From Aureispira sp. CCB-QB1 (GTDB lineage Bacteria > Bacteroidota > Bacteroidia > Chitinophagales > Saprospiraceae): DNA of 64,000 nucleotides. The DNA lies in the NCBI RefSeq assembly GCF_000724545.1, contig NZ_JHBV01000026.1, forward strand, positions 1-64,000, written 5' to 3'. The notes beneath the pieces are model-generated. The model worked only from the letters and a program-made list of their open reading frames with translations. It ran no database searches and had not been told where the DNA came from. Of the stretch, positions 53,024 through 62,535 are shown in pieces (the stretch's first letter is position 1; each line of letters begins with the position of its first letter). The position numbers were made by a program, and so were the translations under genes.

Positions 53024-53450
53024 ACCTTATATCCATATCGTTTAAATCGTAACAGTTCTCAAGGTATTATTACTCAAAACCCAGTAATGCCTTGAGAACT
53101 TTGTTTTTGACCCTACGATTTCTATGAATACTTAATTTTGTCTTGTGTTAGACTTTGTATCATTCAGACTATTCTGATTACTAAAAAATGGGTACTATAC
53201 ACAAGGCTTCATACGGTTCTATAAAAACTATATATTCCCCTAGTTCTAATTTTTCATTACTTCTTGAAAAGTTATATTAATCTGATTGCCAACAAGGTAC
53301 AATTCTACCACTTTATTATCCAAAGAACTGGTAATCATACTAATGTAAAGATGTTTTTTAGTTTTTTTTAACTAAAAAAATCATGAGGTATTAAATTTTT
53401 AATAGCAGTAGATAGCTTTGGCTTCTATTCTATGTCAAATAGTTATTATT
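53024..53450. other. Intergenic region, 427 bp, no gene seen
   Basis: Spacer between the PorV-like and PorU-like genes. It holds a terminator hairpin at 53055-53108, so the two are not a simple operon. No gene is seen. Confidence 0.5.
53055..53108 (+). terminator. Intrinsic terminator after the PorV-like gene
   Basis: Long hairpin GTTCTCAAGGTATTATTACT/AGTAATGCCTTGAGAAC with one three-base bulge, followed by TTTGTTTTT. Confidence 0.8.
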
Positions 53451-56400
53451 ATGAAATCTTCTTTTTACAAAGTAGCAACCTCTCCAACCAATACACAACA
53501 TTTCAAAAAAATGTTTCCTATTGCCTTAGTTTTAGTATTAATGGGCTATGTCTCCGATGCAACAGCGCAAGGACACGACGGTCTTTTTGGCAATGAATGG
53601 ATCGACTATAGCAATGGTAAAGAATATTATAAAATAAAAGTTGCCAGAGATGGCATGTACCGTATTAGTGCGGCTACCCTTCAACAAGCTGGTGTAAATA
53701 TTAGCAGCATCAATACAAATGGTATTCAGGTTTTTAATCGAGGAAAAGAAGTTCCTATTCAAGTAGAAACCTCTGGTGGGACATTGAACTATATCCAGTT
53801 TTATGGTAAAAAGAATAGAGGTGAATTTGATGTCAATTGTTACAATGAAATAGGGCATCATTTTAATGAAGAATATAGCCTTTATTCTGATACCGCAGCC
53901 TATTTTTTAACATGGGGAAACACACCTTCTACCAAGCACTATACAACGCTTGGAGCTAATTTATCCAATATTCCAGCCAAGGAGCCTTATTTTATGTATA
54001 CAAGTAAGGTAGTTTATACAAGTACGTGGAACGAAGGATTGACTTGGCAAATTTCAACAGAACGATTGAGCAAATCTACGTTTGAAGAAGGAGAAGGTTT
54101 TGGATCTCCACTACAAAAATCATTTAGCTTAACCATACCCACCAACCATCCTTTTTCGAGTGGACCTACTGCAACTGGTGCTTTTAAAATATTTACTCCA
54201 GGAGATTATGCCCATACATTGGAAATCAAATCAGGAAGTAGCACCTATGCAAGCTATAATTTTAATGCATGGAAAACAGGTAAGTATTCGGCGTCTCTTC
54301 CTAGTTCAATTATACAAGCAGGAGGTACTAATTTAGCCTTAGAAGGTACAGCGAATGCTTCCGATCGTTATTATGTAGCTTATGCTGAAATTACTTATGC
54401 TAGAGAGTTTAATTTTGATGGCAACTATATTTTTCCATTTACAATGCCTGCGCATAGCACAAGGAAATACATTGAGATGAATAATATAGATGCTACCAAT
54501 GCCAATCAAAATAAGTTCTACCTATACGACTTAACCAACAATCTCCGCATACAATGCTTTTATGATGCCGCCAATGGGCGTTTACTAACAGACTTAACAC
54601 CATCTGCTCAAGCACGAGAATTGGTCTTGGTTAACGAAGGCAACACCAATAGTTATACCGACGTATTGGCTGTCACACCAATTACATTTAGAAACTTTGC
54701 CTCTCCTATTTTTACACCAACCAATTATGTTATCATTACCCATCCTAGCTTACGCCGTAATTCTTCGGGCAGCAATCCTATATTTGATTACCAAGCCTAC
54801 CGCCAATCAACAGTAGGAGGAGGTTATGTCACAACAGAAATTACAATTCAAGAGCTTTACGACCAATTTGCTTATGGCATTACGTTACATCCTTTAGCCG
54901 TTCGTCATTTTGCGCATTTTATCAAACAAAACTGGATCAATCCAGAATATGTCTATTTAATTGGAAAAGGTCGAGTTTATAAAGACATTAGAGCCAATAG
55001 ACTCAATGCACTTATTCCTACCTTTGGCTATCCCCCTTCCGATCATATTTTAATGGCTTCTATTAACAGTGACGAGCCTGCTATTGCTGTAGGGCGACTC
55101 TCTGCTACCACAGGCGACCAAGTAAGCACCTATCTCCAAAAAATAATTGATGTAGAAGCAGAACGTGCTGCTCCACAAACATTGGCAGCAAGAGGCTGGA
55201 CTAAGAATATATTACATCTAGGAGGTGGTAAGAATAGTAATGAACAGAACATTATTAGAAGCCGCCTAAACGGCATGAAAACCATTATTGAAAATCCATC
55301 GTATGGGGGGACGGTACAGTCTTTCTTCAAAACATCGACCAATCCAATTCAAGCTGCGCAATCCGCCTATTTGGACTCTCTCATCAACTCAGGAATATCG
55401 ATGCTCACCTTCTTTGGGCATTCTTCTGCCAATAGCTTTGACTTTAATTTAGATCATCCTCAAAACTATTCTAATTATAAAAAATATCCACTGATTATGG
55501 CATTGGGTTGTTATGGTGGTACCATGTTCGAACAAAATCCTTTGATCAGCGAAGAGTTTATTTTTGAGCCACAAGCAGGAGCTGGCGTATTCTTAGCTTC
55601 TTCAAGTGCCGCAGCATTAGAAGCCTTAAACCAATTTGCACAACAATTTTATCAAGGCGTTAGTATTACTCATTACAACGAAGGGGCTTCTAAATCTGTA
55701 AAAAGAGCCATAGGTAGCCTAGAAAGTACAGGAAATTACTCGACCACCAATCAAATGGCTTGTCATTATATGACTTATCATGGTGATCCTGCTTATCAGG
55801 TTTCAACCGCTACTTACCCTGACTATTACATTGATCGAAGCTTGGTTAGTCACTCTCCTGATGTTGTTACAGTACAAATGAACACCTTTAATTTGGAAGT
55901 AGATGTATACAATATTGGGCGTGCTATTGATACTGTTTTTAACATTAAAGTAGAACGTATTTTCCCCGATGGGACAAGTGCTTTTGTTACTTCGCAACAA
56001 GTCACAGCACCCTATTACAATACCAAATTTACCATTCCTGTCCCGATAGGAACCAATGCACTAGGAATCAATAAGTTCAACATCTATGTCGATGCAGACA
56101 ACGATGTTGATGAACGCCCCAATCCATCCGCAGAAAATAACAACGATGTCATTCAATATGCGGTTGCTATTTTATCCGATGCCATTGTTCCCGTTTCTCC
56201 TTATGAATTTGCTATTGTCCCTACGACCCCAATTACCCTCAAAGCTTCTACTGGCAACGCCTTTGCAACTTCTCAGACATACGCTTTTCAAATAGATACA
56301 ACAGAATACTTTAATAGTCCACTTTTGCAACAAACGACCATTACGCAAGTAGGTGGCTTGGTTCAATGGACACCAAGTATGTCCTACTTAGATAGTACCG

Positions 56401-58508
56401 TTTACTATTGGCGAGTTAGTGTTGATTCAACCAACCCAACGGTTGGTTATTCTTGGGCAGGGAGTTCTTTTATTTATATTAATGGTAGTTACCCAGGTTG
56501 GAATCAATCTCATTTCTTTCAGTATTTAAAAGACAACCATACCAATATCTATATCGAAGAACCCAACCGAGAGTTCAAATACATCAACTCAATTCAAGAA
56601 GTTTCGGCAACAACAGCACGTACGCCCAATGTCTTGCATCCTGAAAACGTTGCTATTTATTTTAATGGTAGCAAACTTGATAAATGCCGCTGTCCGAATA
56701 GGAATGGTTTGTATGTTGCGGTTATTGAACCAGGAACCCTAGACTTTTGGCGAATACCAGGATTTAGTACACTATATGGAGCTATTAACTGTGATGCTGC
56801 TGGGCGAATTTCTCCCAACTTTTTGTTTGAAACCAATACTGCTGCGGGGCGTGATTCTTTAGAAAATTTCATTGCGAATGTTGTTCCAAATGGACATTAT
56901 GTACTGGCATATACTCTCAATAATGCCCAGCCATTTGCGTGGTCCAATTCATTGATTAATACATTTAAAGACGAAGGAGTTTGGTATATTGATGATTGGA
57001 TTAATAATTCTAGTCCCTCTAGTCCTTTGCCATGGGGAACTTTTTTCAAGAAAGGAGATAGTACTTATGTACATAAAAACTCTGTTTTAGCAACTAGCCC
57101 TAGTGACATTTTAACCATTTCAGGTCCTTTACAAGAAAACTGGTTCCAAGGCTTTCAGACCTCCACCATCATTGGTCCAGCCAACTATTGGGGGGCTATG
57201 TATTGGGATCATGATAATTTGCCCAACGACCAAGTTAACGTAGAGATTTATGGTTTAGATGCCAATCAGAATGTTCGAACATTACTGGTCGGTCCAACGA
57301 CAAATCTCAACGAGTCATTAACCTCTATTAATCCAGCTCAATACCCTTATCTGGAATTGGTTTGGAACACGCTAGATTCTGTTGATCGAACACCTCCACA
57401 ATTAAAATATTGGCGGGTTATTGCTGATATGGTTCCAGAAGCAGCGTTAAGACCAGAACTTTTTGTTTCCTTGGATGATAGTTGCATACAACAAGGTCAA
57501 GCTATAAAGTTGGATATTGCCATGGAAAATATTAGCCCCTTAGATATGGATAGCATGCTTGTCAAGTTTGAAATATTAGGTAGTGGTTTGGTTCAATATG
57601 CTCGTTTGGATTCTTTGAGAACAGCAGATACTCTTCATGCTAGTGTTGAATTTCCTACCGTAAATTTACAAGGTTCCAATCAATTGTTGATGGTTGAAAT
57701 AAATCCGAATAGAGATCAACCAGAGCAATATCATTTTAATAATATTGGTTTAGCCTCCTTTAAAGTCTTACAAGATAACATCAATCCTATCTTAGATGTC
57801 ACCTTTGACGGAGTGCATATTTTGAATAAAGACATTGTATCTGGTACACCTGAAATTGTTATTACTTTATCTGATGAAAATCAATACTTAGGTTTAGATG
57901 ACTTAGAGGATTTTAGCATTATCATTCGACATCCTAGTTTTCCAAATGGCGAGATGCTTTTGTCTCCTGCTACCACAGATATGCAATTTTATCCTGCCGA
58001 CCCTAGTAAGTTGGATATTGAAAATAAGGCAAAAATTATCATGCATCCTGATTTAAAAGAGGACGGTATGTACACCTTGTTTGTTAGTGCTGCGGATAAA
58101 TCTGGAAATAATTCGGGTGAATTGAGTTATAGTGTCGACTTCGAGGTTATTAATAAGCCTTCTATTTCTAACATGCTCAACTATCCAAATCCTTTTTCTA
58201 CGTCTACCCAATTTGTATTCACCTTAACAGGCAGAGAATTGCCCAATTATATGAAAATCCAAATCTTAACCGTGACAGGGAAAGTTGTCCGAGAAATTAC
58301 TCAAGATGAATTAGGTACACTCCGAATTGGAACAAACCGAACAGAATATGCTTGGGATGGGAAAGATGAATATGGCGACCAATTAGCAAATGGCGTTTAT
58401 CTCTATCGAGTTATTACCAAAAGAGATGGAGAAGATTATGAAACCTATAGTAATAGAACAGATTATATGTTCCGACAAGGTTTTGGAAAAATGTATCTAA
58501 TGCGATAG
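53451..58508 (+). CDS. Type IX secretion system sortase-like C25 peptidase (PorU2-like)
   Basis: I start at the ATG of 53451 (a TTG at 53418 is also open). Of 1685 residues, a signal peptide ends in VSDATAQ. The N-terminal part is beta-rich. The peptidase C25 (gingipain-type) domain spans about residues 430-800 with the dyad His657 (TFFGHSSAN) and Cys687 (ALGCYGG). After it come Ig-like and CARDB-like domains, then a C-terminal domain typical of FlgD/T9SS modules (NYPNPFSTSTQFVFTL, LANGVYLYRV). PorU cleaves T9SS signals and attaches cargo to A-LPS. This protein is longer than classical PorU, so I read it as the PorU2 type seen in Saprospiria. The PorV-like gene lies just upstream. Confidence 0.88.
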   Translation: MKSSFYKVATSPTNTQHFKKMFPIALVLVLMGYVSDATAQGHDGLFGNEWIDYSNGKEYYKIKVARDGMYRISAATLQQAGVNISSINTNGIQVFNRGKEVPIQVETSGGTLNYIQFYGKKNRGEFDVNCYNEIGHHFNEEYSLYSDTAAYFLTWGNTPSTKHYTTLGANLSNIPAKEPYFMYTSKVVYTSTWNEGLTWQISTERLSKSTFEEGEGFGSPLQKSFSLTIPTNHPFSSGPTATGAFKIFTPGDYAHTLEIKSGSSTYASYNFNAWKTGKYSASLPSSIIQAGGTNLALEGTANASDRYYVAYAEITYAREFNFDGNYIFPFTMPAHSTRKYIEMNNIDATNANQNKFYLYDLTNNLRIQCFYDAANGRLLTDLTPSAQARELVLVNEGNTNSYTDVLAVTPITFRNFASPIFTPTNYVIITHPSLRRNSSGSNPIFDYQAYRQSTVGGGYVTTEITIQELYDQFAYGITLHPLAVRHFAHFIKQNWINPEYVYLIGKGRVYKDIRANRLNALIPTFGYPPSDHILMASINSDEPAIAVGRLSATTGDQVSTYLQKIIDVEAERAAPQTLAARGWTKNILHLGGGKNSNEQNIIRSRLNGMKTIIENPSYGGTVQSFFKTSTNPIQAAQSAYLDSLINSGISMLTFFGHSSANSFDFNLDHPQNYSNYKKYPLIMALGCYGGTMFEQNPLISEEFIFEPQAGAGVFLASSSAAALEALNQFAQQFYQGVSITHYNEGASKSVKRAIGSLESTGNYSTTNQMACHYMTYHGDPAYQVSTATYPDYYIDRSLVSHSPDVVTVQMNTFNLEVDVYNIGRAIDTVFNIKVERIFPDGTSAFVTSQQVTAPYYNTKFTIPVPIGTNALGINKFNIYVDADNDVDERPNPSAENNNDVIQYAVAILSDAIVPVSPYEFAIVPTTPITLKASTGNAFATSQTYAFQIDTTEYFNSPLLQQTTITQVGGLVQWTPSMSYLDSTVYYWRVSVDSTNPTVGYSWAGSSFIYINGSYPGWNQSHFFQYLKDNHTNIYIEEPNREFKYINSIQEVSATTARTPNVLHPENVAIYFNGSKLDKCRCPNRNGLYVAVIEPGTLDFWRIPGFSTLYGAINCDAAGRISPNFLFETNTAAGRDSLENFIANVVPNGHYVLAYTLNNAQPFAWSNSLINTFKDEGVWYIDDWINNSSPSSPLPWGTFFKKGDSTYVHKNSVLATSPSDILTISGPLQENWFQGFQTSTIIGPANYWGAMYWDHDNLPNDQVNVEIYGLDANQNVRTLLVGPTTNLNESLTSINPAQYPYLELVWNTLDSVDRTPPQLKYWRVIADMVPEAALRPELFVSLDDSCIQQGQAIKLDIAMENISPLDMDSMLVKFEILGSGLVQYARLDSLRTADTLHASVEFPTVNLQGSNQLLMVEINPNRDQPEQYHFNNIGLASFKVLQDNINPILDVTFDGVHILNKDIVSGTPEIVITLSDENQYLGLDDLEDFSIIIRHPSFPNGEMLLSPATTDMQFYPADPSKLDIENKAKIIMHPDLKEDGMYTLFVSAADKSGNNSGELSYSVDFEVINKPSISNMLNYPNPFSTSTQFVFTLTGRELPNYMKIQILTVTGKVVREITQDELGTLRIGTNRTEYAWDGKDEYGDQLANGVYLYRVITKRDGEDYETYSNRTDYMFRQGFGKMYLMR

Positions 58509-58543
58509 ATTATTATTGAAATTTCTCAAAACATGATATTAAT

Positions 58544-58573
58544 AAAGAGCTGCAAAACTGTAGCTCTTTTTTT
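58544..58573 (+). terminator. Intrinsic terminator after the PorU-like gene
   Basis: Stem AAAGAGCTGCA/TGTAGCTCTTT (one G-U pair), AAAC loop, T-run. Confidence 0.9.
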
Positions 58574-58690
58574 ATGCCCCCGATAAGCTCTCTACTGAAT
58601 CTGCTTTAAAAAAGGTATTTAGAGCAACTGATGGACTTGTTCGTAATCGCATCAAGTAGCGCTATTATTATGATAATGATTGAAAAATAC

Positions 58691-58698
58691 TATCTTTG
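58691..58698 (+). promoter_or_regulatory. Candidate -7 promoter element for the enoyl-CoA hydratase gene
   Basis: TATCTTTG is a perfect TAnnTTTG match, 50 bp before the ATG. The -33 box is not clear. Confidence 0.5.
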
Positions 58699-58748
58699 TT
58701 TCAACAATTAGAGAACCTAAAAACGAATCAATTTTAAAATAAGGACAG

Positions 58749-59531
58749 ATGAAGTATACAAATCTTTTAACAGAATATAAAGATGGTATTTTGGTCGTCA
58801 CCATCAATCGACCTAAAGCACTAAATGCACTCAACAAGCAGACATTAAGTGATTTGCGTGAATTATTTGAGAAAGATGCATTAGACTTAAAAGAGTTAAG
58901 AGGAGTTGTTTTAACAGGATCAGGCGAAAAGGCCTTTGTTGCAGGTGCTGATATTACAGAATTCAGTGGTTTGGATGCTCAAGGTGGTTTGCATATGGCT
59001 CAAAATGGTCATGACATCTTTGCGACGATTGAACAGTTTCATGTTCCTGTCATTGCTGCTGTAGGAGGTTATGCATTAGGCGGAGGGTGTGAGTTAGCAA
59101 TGGCTTGTCACATTCGCGTTGCCAGCGAAAAAGCGGTTTTTGGTCAACCAGAAGTTAACCTAGGTTTGATTCCTGGATATGGTGGCACACAACGCTTAGT
59201 ACAGTATATTGGCAAAGGAAGAGCTTTAGAGTTGTTGATGACTGCCGATATGATTGATGCTCAAAAAGCACTAGACTGGGGACTAGCAAATCACGTTGTT
59301 CCTCATGGCGAAGAGGTATCTAAAGCAATAGCAATACTACAGAAAATTGCTAAAAAAGCTCCTATTGCTATCGCAAAAACGATTGCCGCTGTCAATGCTT
59401 ATTTTGACAAAGAGAAAGATGGTTTTAATCAAGAAGTGTTACTTTTTGCTCAAACGGTAAAAACAGAAGACTTTAAAGAAGGTGCCGCTGCTTTTGTGGA
59501 GAAACGCAAAGCGAACTTTCAAGGCAAATAG
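58749..59531 (+). CDS. Enoyl-CoA hydratase/isomerase family protein
   Basis: This 260-residue cytosolic protein has the crotonase fold. The oxyanion hole residues are in KAFVAGADITEF and VGGYALGGGCELAMACHIRV. The two catalytic glutamates of hydratases are present: the first in GGGCELAMAC, the second in FGQPEVNLGLIPGYGGTQRL. With both Glu residues it is probably a true 2-enoyl-CoA hydratase, acting in beta-oxidation or butyryl-CoA metabolism on short chains, in the manner of crotonase. It is monocistronic, bounded by a -7 box and a bidirectional terminator. Confidence 0.93.
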   Translation: MKYTNLLTEYKDGILVVTINRPKALNALNKQTLSDLRELFEKDALDLKELRGVVLTGSGEKAFVAGADITEFSGLDAQGGLHMAQNGHDIFATIEQFHVPVIAAVGGYALGGGCELAMACHIRVASEKAVFGQPEVNLGLIPGYGGTQRLVQYIGKGRALELLMTADMIDAQKALDWGLANHVVPHGEEVSKAIAILQKIAKKAPIAIAKTIAAVNAYFDKEKDGFNQEVLLFAQTVKTEDFKEGAAAFVEKRKANFQGK

Positions 59532-59554
59532 TCTTTAGAGCATATTTTGAATAA

Positions 59555-59584
59555 AAAGCCCCGATTCAGTAAAGTCGGGGCTTT
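59555..59584. terminator. Bidirectional intrinsic terminator
   Basis: Stem AAAGCCCCGA/TCGGGGCTTT with a 10-nt loop between the convergent enoyl-CoA hydratase and Omp28-like genes. The minus-strand U-run (five T) is better than the plus-strand one. Confidence 0.9.
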
Positions 59585-59589
59585 CTCTA

Positions 59590-60405
59590 TTATGGAATTA
59601 AAGCTTCTTCAGTAGCTTGCAAAATATATCGTTCGTCGCCTTGATAGTGGACAAAAGCTACGATATGACAATTGTTTTCATCCCACCCTGTTGGCAAAGT
59701 GTACGTGTATGTTTCTCGATAAGGCGCAAGAACAGCCCCTTTCTCTTGAATTTTTGTCCCCCAAGTATCGGTCAAAAAAGCCCTTGCCATGTGATTATGG
59801 GTGTAACTATTCTCCCAACCAGAATCTGTCAATTGAGGTGCAATGACATTGTTCTCTGTAATGACCACACTAATAGCGACATTTTCTTTCATCTTTACAG
59901 CATTGACAGGGGCAACATCCACTGTAACACTTAACGCTCTTGTTCCTACATCGAATGTTGGTGTTAACTCAATAGAAGCATCAGGAGGCAAACACATTTC
60001 TTCTGCTATTGGTCCTGCCCATGTATTAGGATATATAATCCCATAAACACCCTTATCTGCAAAATATTGTCGATTAACATTAATACTTGGCTCTCCTAAA
60101 GGTTTTGACCAACTGTGAATTTCAACACCCTCTGCAATCCTAAAATCCCATCCATTATGAGGTCTAGCCAAATACCCTGCATGAAGCGCAATAGGAATAA
60201 TTTTATTAGGATATTGAGCTTGCAATTCTTTGATTTTCTGATGCCCTTTCGGACAACCCGAACAATGCACACCTGTAAATTCCTCTACCAATACAACTCT
60301 GTCGGTTTGACAAGGTGTAATTTGAGGTGGATTCTCTTCGCAACCTATACTCAATAGAGCAGACAAGACAATCGTAGCAATAATATAATGATACATTTTA
60401 GGCAT
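59590..60405 (-). CDS. Omp28-related lipoprotein, thioredoxin-like (downstream copy)
   Basis: This 271-residue protein has a lipoprotein signal (IVLSALLSIGCEEN). After QITPCQTDRVVLVEEFTGVH it has the redox-like motif CSGCPKGHQ (CxxC), in a thioredoxin-fold start: EEFTGVHCSGCP, then helix, IIPIALHAGYLARP. The rest (about 120-271) is beta-rich and shared with the upstream gene: AIVIENNVIA-type phrases (SVVITENNVIAPQLTDSGWE, YTHNHMARAFLTD). Omp28 was first described in Porphyromonas as an outer-membrane protein. A thiol-disulfide role is plausible but unproven. The start lies 6 bp after the stop of the paralogue. Confidence 0.88.
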   Translation of the reverse strand: MPKMYHYIIATIVLSALLSIGCEENPPQITPCQTDRVVLVEEFTGVHCSGCPKGHQKIKELQAQYPNKIIPIALHAGYLARPHNGWDFRIAEGVEIHSWSKPLGEPSINVNRQYFADKGVYGIIYPNTWAGPIAEEMCLPPDASIELTPTFDVGTRALSVTVDVAPVNAVKMKENVAISVVITENNVIAPQLTDSGWENSYTHNHMARAFLTDTWGTKIQEKGAVLAPYRETYTYTLPTGWDENNCHIVAFVHYQGDERYILQATEEALIP

Positions 60406-60411
60406 AATAGC

Positions 60412-61236
60412 TTATTTTATATGAGCTTCAACAGCTTGTAATATTGTTTTGTTATTATCCCCTTTGTAATGAATAAAAGCAACCGCATAGCAATTATCAA
60501 TATTCCAATCGGCAGGAATCGGATAATCTGAAATCACTTTTTGTTGTGCTGATAATACATTTCCTTTTGTTATAACAACATCTCCTGTATAATCATCAGA
60601 AAGAACATCTCTCAACACGTGTTTGTGTACATAAGCAGGGTCTGAGCCAGCTGGTGTTTTCTGATAACCAACAATATTACTTTCTGTGATCATTACTGTT
60701 ATTGCCAGATTTTCATCAATAGCATCTACAAAAAAGGTGCTTGGAGTCATGTCAACAGTAATAGATGCTTTTCTTGTCGCCGCATCGAATGTATTGGTTA
60801 AAGATAACTCTGCAATTGGTCGTTCGCAAATCTCAGAACCAATATAACCAGCCCATTCCGACAAGTCGGTTACGACATCACTTTCCCCCTCAAATACTTT
60901 ACGATTAATGCTGGCAGCAGGATAACCCGATACGGGACCTAAATACAGCGACTCTAGATTGACCCCATCTGAACATCTCAAATCAAACCCATTGTGATCA
61001 GTCGCAAAATAACCTGCATGAATCCCAACAACAATGATTTTTCCTGGGTTCTGCTTTGACAAAACCTCTAATTTTTCTGCACCTGTTGGACAGTTCACAC
61101 AATCAATACCTGTGAACTCTTCCACCAATACAACTCTATTGGTTTGACAAGGTGTAATCTGAGGCGGAATTTCTTCACAACTAAGCGTCATTAATCCGCC
61201 AACAGCTAAGGTTAATAATCCTGTTATTTTATTCAT
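60412..61236 (-). CDS. Omp28-related lipoprotein, thioredoxin-like (upstream copy)
   Basis: I start at the ATG of 61236 (MNKITGLLTLAVGGLMTLSC); the frame is open to a TTG at 61281, which lies inside the repeat copy B and is not a likely start. Of 274 residues, the lipobox is GGLMTLSCE. QITPCQTNRVVLVEEFTGID is followed by CVNCPTGAE (CxxC). The C-terminal domain shares AITVMITESNIVGYQKTPAG and YVHKHVLRDVLSD with the next gene. The two arose by tandem duplication and are presumably co-transcribed, with 6 bp between them. The role is unknown, with thiol chemistry at the outer membrane as one option. Confidence 0.88.
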   Translation of the reverse strand: MNKITGLLTLAVGGLMTLSCEEIPPQITPCQTNRVVLVEEFTGIDCVNCPTGAEKLEVLSKQNPGKIIVVGIHAGYFATDHNGFDLRCSDGVNLESLYLGPVSGYPAASINRKVFEGESDVVTDLSEWAGYIGSEICERPIAELSLTNTFDAATRKASITVDMTPSTFFVDAIDENLAITVMITESNIVGYQKTPAGSDPAYVHKHVLRDVLSDDYTGDVVITKGNVLSAQQKVISDYPIPADWNIDNCYAVAFIHYKGDNNKTILQAVEAHIK

Positions 61237-61275
61237 AATAAATTGTTTTATAGTAGTTTTATTGCTTTTTTTGTT

Positions 61276-61406
61276 AATCAAAGAAGAAAAACTTGTCTTA
61301 GCAAGTTACGCCTCCCTTTTCTGATGAAGAGTAGCACAAAAAGAAGGCTGTTTTAGTTGCACTGCTACTGCGTGGTACTTGTTATTTTTTTGAACGATTA
61401 CTTAAT
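61276..61406 (+). repeat. Intergenic repeat, copy B
   Basis: 131 bp matching copy A (28592-28724) over its left block and whole right two-thirds. The internal 25-bp segment (61292-61316) is better aligned with the reverse complement of the copy A segment. It fills nearly all of the spacer between the CDF exporter stop (61410) and the upstream Omp28 gene. Confidence 0.85.
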
Positions 61407-61409
61407 ATT

Positions 61410-62357
61410 CTAGTGATGATGATGTATTTCTTGCTCGCTAATAATTTTACAATCCTTTTCCAAGCACTGTTCCCCTTCTTTTTCCAACTCTAAGGTTACA
61501 TGTTGAATATTTTCATGTTGCAATAAGTGTCGAATATCCTTTTTTATCGTTGCAGCATCATCAAATGAGCAGGCTTTATCAATCACCAAATGAGCTGTCA
61601 TAGCATTTTCTGCTGTACTCAAAGCCCAAATATGTGTATGATGCATTGAAATCACACCTTTTATATTCAATATTTGCTCACTCAATTTTGAGCTATCAAT
61701 TTCTTTTGGAACACCATCTAAGCTCAATCGAATACTATCTTTCAGTAAACTCCAAGTAGATAATAGTATCATAATAACGATTACCCAACTGGCAAGAGTA
61801 TCCACCCAATACCATCCCGTTTGCCAAATCATAAGACCGCTAAAAACGACGCCCACAGAAACCAGCGTATCTGCCAACATATGCAGGTAAGCTCCCTTTA
61901 TATTCAAATCTTTGTCTTTGTCTTTTACAAAAAGCCACGCTGTAAGTCCATTAATGATAATTCCTACAGCTGCAATAAGTGCGGTTGTTAAACCATCAAC
62001 TTCTACAGGATTTAACCACCGGTCTACGCTTTTCCACAAAATCATAACTACAGCAACTAAAAGCAACAAAGCATTGATTAATGCTGCCCATATTGTTGTC
62101 TTCCGATAACCATAAGTATATTCTTTGGTAGGTTGTATAGATAATACCTTAAAAGCAGCTAATGCCATTACCAAAGCAATAACATCACTAAAATTGTGTC
62201 CTGCATCAGACAATAAAGCCAAAGAATCAAACCAAAAGCCTGTTATTGCTTCTAAGATTACAAAAATAATATTTAGTACAATCCCAAAAACCAAAGCCCG
62301 ATTTACCTCAGACAATTTTAGTTCGTGATGGTGGTGGTCATGGTGGTGATGTCCCAT
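61410..62357 (-). CDS. Cation diffusion facilitator (CDF) zinc exporter, His-rich at both ends
   Basis: This 315-residue inner-membrane protein has six membrane helices and a cytosolic C-terminal domain. It begins GHHHHDHHHHE and ends EQEIHHHH. The metal site of CDF transporters, HD-HD, is present: LLSDAGHNFSDV in TM2 and LHMLADTLVSVGVV in TM5. The C-terminal domain contains IKGVISMHHTHIWAL and VTLELE. The family exports Zn2+, and sometimes Co2+ or Cd2+, from the cytosol using the proton gradient; the HD-HD pair favours zinc. The metal-binding ends may buffer zinc. It is monocistronic or last in its operon, with copy B of the repeat just after its stop. Confidence 0.96.
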   Translation of the reverse strand: MGHHHHDHHHHELKLSEVNRALVFGIVLNIIFVILEAITGFWFDSLALLSDAGHNFSDVIALVMALAAFKVLSIQPTKEYTYGYRKTTIWAALINALLLLVAVVMILWKSVDRWLNPVEVDGLTTALIAAVGIIINGLTAWLFVKDKDKDLNIKGAYLHMLADTLVSVGVVFSGLMIWQTGWYWVDTLASWVIVIMILLSTWSLLKDSIRLSLDGVPKEIDSSKLSEQILNIKGVISMHHTHIWALSTAENAMTAHLVIDKACSFDDAATIKKDIRHLLQHENIQHVTLELEKEGEQCLEKDCKIISEQEIHHHH

Positions 62358-62535
62358 AATTTTTCTCTCATTATTTTTTCATACGTTGCTTGCAAAAAAA
62401 GTGTCATAAGTATTAATACAACAAGACATCTATCCTCACTCACAAAGTACACTTTCTAAAATACGAATTAAACTTTGTATAAAACACTTTGCTACAATAA
62501 TGTTTGTGTCATTTTTAGGCATTTTGTTCGATTCT

